Origin: Paracoccaceae bacterium
GTDB lineage: Bacteria; Pseudomonadota; Alphaproteobacteria; Rhodobacterales; Rhodobacteraceae
Assembly: GCA_003500165.1 (NCBI GenBank)
Contig: DNSZ01000028.1
Coordinates: 1 to 9,459 of the forward strand
Reading direction: 5' to 3'
DNA: 9,459 nt
A model generated the notes under the pieces. The model saw only the letters and a list, made by a program, of their open reading frames with translations, was not told the DNA's origin and made no database searches. The position numbers and the translations under genes were made by a program. This document shows positions 6,698 to 9,459 of the stretch, piece after piece (the stretch's first letter is position 1; every line of letters begins with the position of its first letter).

Positions 6698-6727
6698 CCA
6701 ACAGGTGAAGAACGGGGGGACCGCCAG

Positions 6728-7480
6728 ATGGGCATGGAGTTCGACTTTCCGATCGCAGGCAAGACCGCGATCGTCACCGGCGGCGCCTCGGGCATCGGGG
6801 CGGCCATCGCCGCGGCCTTCGCGGCAAAGGGCGCGCGCGTCGCGATCCTCGATCTGAACGAAGAGGCGGCAAGGCTGGCCGCGGACGGGCTCGAGGGCGC
6901 CATCGCCATCGCCTGCAACGTGGCCGACGAACACAGCGTCGGCGCGGCAGTGGGCGAGGCCATGGCGGCGTTCGGGCGGATCGACATTCTGGTCAACAGC
7001 GCGGGCATCGTCGATCTGGCGCCGGCCGAGGACATCTCGCTTTACGCCTGGCAGAAGACGCTCGACGTGAACCTGACGGGCAGCTTTCTGATGGCCCAGG
7101 CGGTGGGCCGCCACATGATCGCGGCCGGCGGCGGCAAGATCATCAACCTTGCCAGCCAGGCGGGATCGGTCGCCATCGACGGCCATGTCGCCTATTGCGC
7201 ATCGAAATTCGCGGTGATCGGGCTGACCAAGACACTCGCGCTGGAATGGGGCCGGCACGGCATCTGCGTCAATTCGATCTCGCCCACCGTGGTGCTGACC
7301 GAACTGGGCAAGAAGGCCTGGGCCGGCGAAAAGGGCGCGGCGATGAAGGCGCTGATCCCGTCGGGCCGGTTTGCCGAACCCGAAGAGATCGCCGCGGCGG
7401 CGGTGTTCCTGGCCTCGGGCGGGGCCGACATGATCAACGGCGCCGATCTGATCATCGACGGCGGTTATACGGTGAAATAG
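6728..7480 (+). CDS. SDR-family polyol dehydrogenase, GolD/D-threitol-dehydrogenase-like
   Basis: A 250-residue classical short-chain dehydrogenase. It has the cofactor motif TGGASGIG (17-24), acidic Asp42 after the second strand (favouring NAD over NADP), NSAG (90-93), and catalytic residues Asn115, Ser143, Tyr156 and Lys160 (YCASK). The stretch ISPTVVLTELGKKAWAG (184-200) with INLASQAG (138-145) is typical of the GolD/threitol-dehydrogenase branch rather than FabG, as far as I recall those sequences. ATG 6728 follows a GGGGGGA box; a second in-frame ATG at 6734 is possible. The gene precedes dhaK by 10 bases. In context the likely reaction is NAD-dependent oxidation of a polyol such as threitol or erythritol to a ketose (erythrulose), the substrate of the DhaK/DhaL pair. 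Other C3-C6 polyols cannot be excluded. Confidence 0.88.
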   Translation: MGMEFDFPIAGKTAIVTGGASGIGAAIAAAFAAKGARVAILDLNEEAARLAADGLEGAIAIACNVADEHSVGAAVGEAMAAFGRIDILVNSAGIVDLAPAEDISLYAWQKTLDVNLTGSFLMAQAVGRHMIAAGGGKIINLASQAGSVAIDGHVAYCASKFAVIGLTKTLALEWGRHGICVNSISPTVVLTELGKKAWAGEKGAAMKALIPSGRFAEPEEIAAAAVFLASGGADMINGADLIIDGGYTVK

Positions 7481-7490
7481 GAGAAGGCCC

Positions 7491-8486
7491 ATGCAGCGCT
7501 TCATCAACGATCCCGACGATATCGTCGACGAAACCGTGCGCGGCTTTGTCCGCGCCCATGCCGACCGGGTGCGGCTGTCGCCCGACAACCCGCGTGTGGT
7601 GGTGGCCGCGGGCGCCCCCGTTCAGGGCAAGGTCGGCGTCGTCACCGGCGGCGGTTCGGGGCACGAGCCGGCCTTTCTGGGCTATACCGGCAAGAACATG
7701 GTGGATGCAGTGTCGATCGGAGAATTGTTCTCTTCGCCCACCGGGAAGAGCTTTCACGACGCGATCAGGGCGGCCGATGGCGGGGCCGGGGTGGCGGTGC
7801 TCTATGGCAATTACGCCGGCGACAACATGAATGTGAACCTGGCCAGGAAGATGGCCGCGAAGGACGGGATCGAGGTCGCCACGGTGATCGCCAATGACGA
7901 TGTCAGCTCCGCGCCCTTTGCCGAACGCGACAAGCGGCGCGGCGTGGCGGGCGAGATTTTCATGTGGAAGATCGGCGGCGCCAAGGCCGCGTCGGGCGCG
8001 AGCCTCGAAGAGGTCCGCGCCACCGCGCAGAAGGCGATCGACAACTGCCGCTCGGTGGGCGTGGGCCTGTCGCCCTGCACCCTGCCGGCCGCCGGCAAGC
8101 CGAATTTCCAGATCGAACCGGGCAAGATGGAAATGGGCATCGGCCATCATGGCGAGCCGGGCGTGAAGATCGAGGATCTGAAGCCCGCCAACGCCATCGC
8201 CGACGAGATGGTCGAGATGGTGCTGGCAGATCACGGCCTGCCGGCGGGCACCGAGGTCGCGGTGCTGGTGTCGGGCCTGGGCGCGACGCCGGTGAACGAG
8301 CTTTACGTCCTTTACGACCGAATGGCCGACCGGATCGAGGCCGCGGGGCTGACCGTGCATCGCGGCTATGTCGGCAACTACTTCACCTCGCTCGAGATGA
8401 TGGGGGCGACGCTGACGGTGATGGCGCTCGATGCCGAGCTGAAAGAGCTTCTGGCGATGCCGACCGACGTGCCGGGCTTCGCATGA
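7491..8486 (+). CDS. dhaK: Dihydroxyacetone/erythrulose kinase, DhaK subunit
   Basis: A 331-residue substrate-binding subunit, of usual DhaK length. It has the glycine loop GGGSGHEPAF (53-62), VLYGNYAGDNMN (103-114) and MGIGHHGEPG (215-224). In that last motif the His before GEPG (His220) corresponds to the one that holds dihydroxyacetone as a hemiaminal. GATPVNELYVLY (264-275) and VGNYFTSLEMMGATLTV (294-310) also fit the family. It has no ATP domain of its own and needs DhaL, whose gene starts inside its last codons. A GGAGAAGG box precedes ATG 7491. Family members phosphorylate dihydroxyacetone, but homologues in tetritol pathways act on D- or L-erythrulose. The upstream polyol dehydrogenase and divergent DerI-like isomerase favour erythrulose here. 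No DhaM phosphotransferase component is in the window, so ATP is the likely phosphate donor. Confidence 0.93.
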   Translation: MQRFINDPDDIVDETVRGFVRAHADRVRLSPDNPRVVVAAGAPVQGKVGVVTGGGSGHEPAFLGYTGKNMVDAVSIGELFSSPTGKSFHDAIRAADGGAGVAVLYGNYAGDNMNVNLARKMAAKDGIEVATVIANDDVSSAPFAERDKRRGVAGEIFMWKIGGAKAASGASLEEVRATAQKAIDNCRSVGVGLSPCTLPAAGKPNFQIEPGKMEMGIGHHGEPGVKIEDLKPANAIADEMVEMVLADHGLPAGTEVAVLVSGLGATPVNELYVLYDRMADRIEAAGLTVHRGYVGNYFTSLEMMGATLTVMALDAELKELLAMPTDVPGFA

Positions 8487-9124
8487 CGGCGCTGCCGAAT
8501 GCGGGCGCGGGCGCCCTGATGCAGGAGGTCGCAGCGGCGGTGGTCGAGAACCGCGCCTGGCTCAGCGAACTTGACGGCCAGATCGGCGATGGCGACCACG
8601 GCTTCAACATGGCCAAAGGGTTTGGGCGGGCAGCCGAACGGATCGGCGCGGCGGATACGCTCGACTCGGCGCTCAACACGCTCTCCGAGGTGCTGATCGG
8701 CGAGATCGGCGGCTCGATGGGCCCGCTCTATGGCATGATGTTCTCCGACATGGCCGATGCGGTGGCAGGTGCCGAGGCGATCGACGCCCAGACCTTTGGC
8801 CGGATGCTCCATGCCGGGCTTGACGGGGTCAGGGCGATCGGGTCGGCGGATGTCGGCGACAAGACCCTGCTCGACACGCTGGTGCCCTCGGTCGCGGCCT
8901 ATGACGCGGCGCTCGCCCAAGGTGGCGGTTTTGCCGATGCGCTGACGGCGATGACGGCGGCGGCCGAAACGGGCCGCGACAGCACCCGCGACATGGTGGC
9001 TAGGATCGGCCGGGCAAGCCGGCTGGGCGACCGCTCGCGCGGGGTGCTCGACCCCGGGGCAACCTCGTGCTGCCTGATCCTGGTGACGCTGGCCGACGGG
9101 GTCGCCAGACGGCTGGACGGGTGA
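8483..9124 (+). CDS. dhaL: Dihydroxyacetone/erythrulose kinase, DhaL (nucleotide-binding) subunit
   Basis: A 213-residue DAK2-type subunit. The Mg-nucleotide-binding aspartates are in LDGQIGDGDHG (30-40: Asp31, Asp36, Asp38). GGSMGPLYG (76-84) and GDKTLLDTLVP (125-135) bind nucleotide in the family, and the tail GRASRLGDRSRGVLDPGATS (176-195) is the usual DhaL closing motif. Its ATG overlaps the dhaK stop (ATGA, 8483-8486), so the two are translationally coupled and should be made 1:1. The same frame is open far upstream inside dhaK, but that part is a shadow. In ATP-dependent kinases of this family DhaK and DhaL are commonly fused in one chain; here they are separate proteins without a DhaM partner in view. 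It is the last gene of the operon, with no clear terminator directly after it. Confidence 0.93.
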   Translation: MTALPNAGAGALMQEVAAAVVENRAWLSELDGQIGDGDHGFNMAKGFGRAAERIGAADTLDSALNTLSEVLIGEIGGSMGPLYGMMFSDMADAVAGAEAIDAQTFGRMLHAGLDGVRAIGSADVGDKTLLDTLVPSVAAYDAALAQGGGFADALTAMTAAAETGRDSTRDMVARIGRASRLGDRSRGVLDPGATSCCLILVTLADGVARRLDG

Positions 9125-9130
9125 CCGGGC

Positions 9131-9303
9131 CGGCGGCGCCGATCCCGGGCTATCCGCTGGCGGCGACGCAGCGCCGATCGGTATCGAGCTCCCGGATCAA
9201 TGGCAGACCGGTCGGCGCCGACCCGTTCCTGGACCATAGCAAGGATGTCGTCGTTCAGCAGCGCGACGTGGTCGCTGTCCCAGCGCATCGGGCGGGAGGC
9301 GGA
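9131..9303 (-). pseudogene. rhaA: Decayed fragment of L-rhamnose isomerase (RhaA)
   Basis: On the minus strand, 9297-9226 encodes SRPMRWDSDHVALLNDD and the next seven residues. This matches, from memory, the E. coli RhaA segment SRPVRWDSDHVVLLDDE, including the metal-site region. Beyond 9226 the frame loses similarity, but scattered matches to the expected continuation remain (an Asp-Arg codon pair, GCTCGA for Leu-Asp, TCGCCGCC for Ile-Ala-Ala, GATCGGC for Ile-Gly) in shifting frames, down to near the dhaL stop. There is no start, no stop in register and no full domain: RhaA is about 420 residues and only about 60 codons could be present. The fragment begins next to the 9304-9336 hairpin. The core match is strong; the extent of the decayed tail is an estimate. 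Confidence 0.6.
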
Positions 9304-9336
9304 CAAGCTGCAATGAGTCACGCTCATTGCAGCTTG
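9304..9336. terminator. Perfect 14-base-arm hairpin after the second ABC ATPase
   Basis: CAAGCTGCAATGAG (9304-9317) and its exact reverse complement (9323-9336) enclose the 5-base loop TCACG. It starts 3 bases past the stop codon of the minus-strand ABC gene, where a transcription terminator belongs. No clear T-run follows on either strand, so it may be Rho-assisted or serve as a 3' stabiliser. It also sits exactly at the edge of the RhaA fragment and could mark a recombination junction. Confidence 0.6.
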
Positions 9337-9339
9337 GTA

Positions 9340-9459
9340 TCAGGCGACCTGTCTGGGTGCCATCTGCTGTTCGGCGACCGGCGGCGGTTCCATCGCGCCG
9401 GTCATGATCGCCACCGCGTCCGACATGCCGACCTTGTTCGGGTCGATCACCGCATGGCG
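9340..9459 (-). CDS. Second CUT2-type sugar ABC transporter ATP-binding protein, C-terminal end only
   Basis: The last 39 codons and the TGA (9342-9340) of a minus-strand gene that begins beyond the right edge. The residues IDPNKVGMSDAVAIMTGAM (positions 5-23 of the visible part) resemble the C-terminal end of FrcA-like sugar ABC ATPases, in which a MSDAVA-MTGA segment followed by prolines is common. The tail ends QQMAPRQVA. It is convergent with the dhaK-dhaL operon and differs from the ATPase at 3089-4570, whose end is unlike it. The sugar is unknown; the adjoining RhaA fragment makes a rhamnose link possible but not shown. The identification rests on a short stretch. Confidence 0.6.
   Translation of the reverse strand, partial: RHAVIDPNKVGMSDAVAIMTGAMEPPPVAEQQMAPRQVA

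Noticed and set aside
6728..7480. SDR as FabG (3-oxoacyl-ACP reductase)
   Set aside because: The catalytic tetrad is shared by all SDRs, but the NAD-type Asp42, the TELGKKAWAG segment and the sugar operon context point to a polyol dehydrogenase.
5582..7588. A 668-codon open frame on the minus strand, opposite the binding-protein, SDR and dhaK start region
   Set aside because: It is antisense to clearly recognised genes, is rich in Arg, His, Gly and Asp as expected from GC-rich shadow frames, and shows no domain.
7452..8360. A 302-codon minus-strand frame opposite dhaK
   Set aside because: Antisense shadow of dhaK without domain signals.
7964..8482. Long N-terminal extension of DhaL inside dhaK
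   Set aside because: Same frame as dhaL but it is an Arg/Gly-rich shadow; the ATGA overlap at 8483 and the family length fix the start.
9121..9459. Open plus-strand frame from a GTG overlapping the dhaL stop to the window end
   Set aside because: Openness is expected at this GC content; it has no motif and runs antisense to the rhaA relic and the ABC gene end.
1..9459. CRISPR arrays, tRNA or rRNA genes, complete insertion sequences, riboswitches
   Set aside because: No regular spaced repeats, no tRNA-like cloverleaf, no transposase frame and no recognisable riboswitch core were seen on either strand.

Overview
The window looks like a chromosomal segment of a GC-rich alphaproteobacterium, most probably in the Rhodobacterales. 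This is inferred from the strong G/C third-position bias, an RTX-type exported protein, a perfect FNR-type box and CUT2-type sugar ABC transporters; there is no rRNA or other marker to fix the taxon.

Left part (1-2466). The N-terminal 214 or so residues of an RTX calcium-binding protein lie on the minus strand and run off the left edge. A 424-base divergent spacer holding a perfect TTGAT-N4-ATCAA FNR-type box separates it from a plus-strand sulfotransferase-family gene (1068-2054), whose 3' half is clearly lower in GC than its surroundings. A 412-base gap follows. It holds an inverted-repeat structure starting at the sulfotransferase stop codon and a short open frame of unknown origin.

Central part (2467-9124). 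This is a compact sugar or polyol utilisation locus. An RpiB/LacAB-family isomerase reads leftward. Divergent from it, six plus-strand genes read as one unit: CUT2 ABC transporter ATPase, permease, periplasmic binding protein, a GolD/threitol-dehydrogenase-type SDR, then DhaK and DhaL with a 4-base overlap. A perfect 20-base GC palindrome sits between the binding-protein gene and the SDR gene and may set different expression levels on its two sides. My reading is a tetritol/tetrulose pathway: polyol uptake, oxidation by the SDR to an erythrulose-type ketose, phosphorylation by DhaK+DhaL, then isomerisation by the RpiB-like enzyme to D-erythrose 4-phosphate. The closest known model is the DerK/DerI route described in mycobacteria. 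The substrate remains an inference.

Right part (9125-9459). A decayed fragment of L-rhamnose isomerase (RhaA) lies on the minus strand directly after dhaL. It is bounded by a perfect 14-base-arm hairpin. Beyond it is the C-terminal end of a second CUT2-type sugar ABC ATPase on the minus strand, running off the right edge. The right side may therefore be a second sugar locus that lost its isomerase where the two clusters meet.
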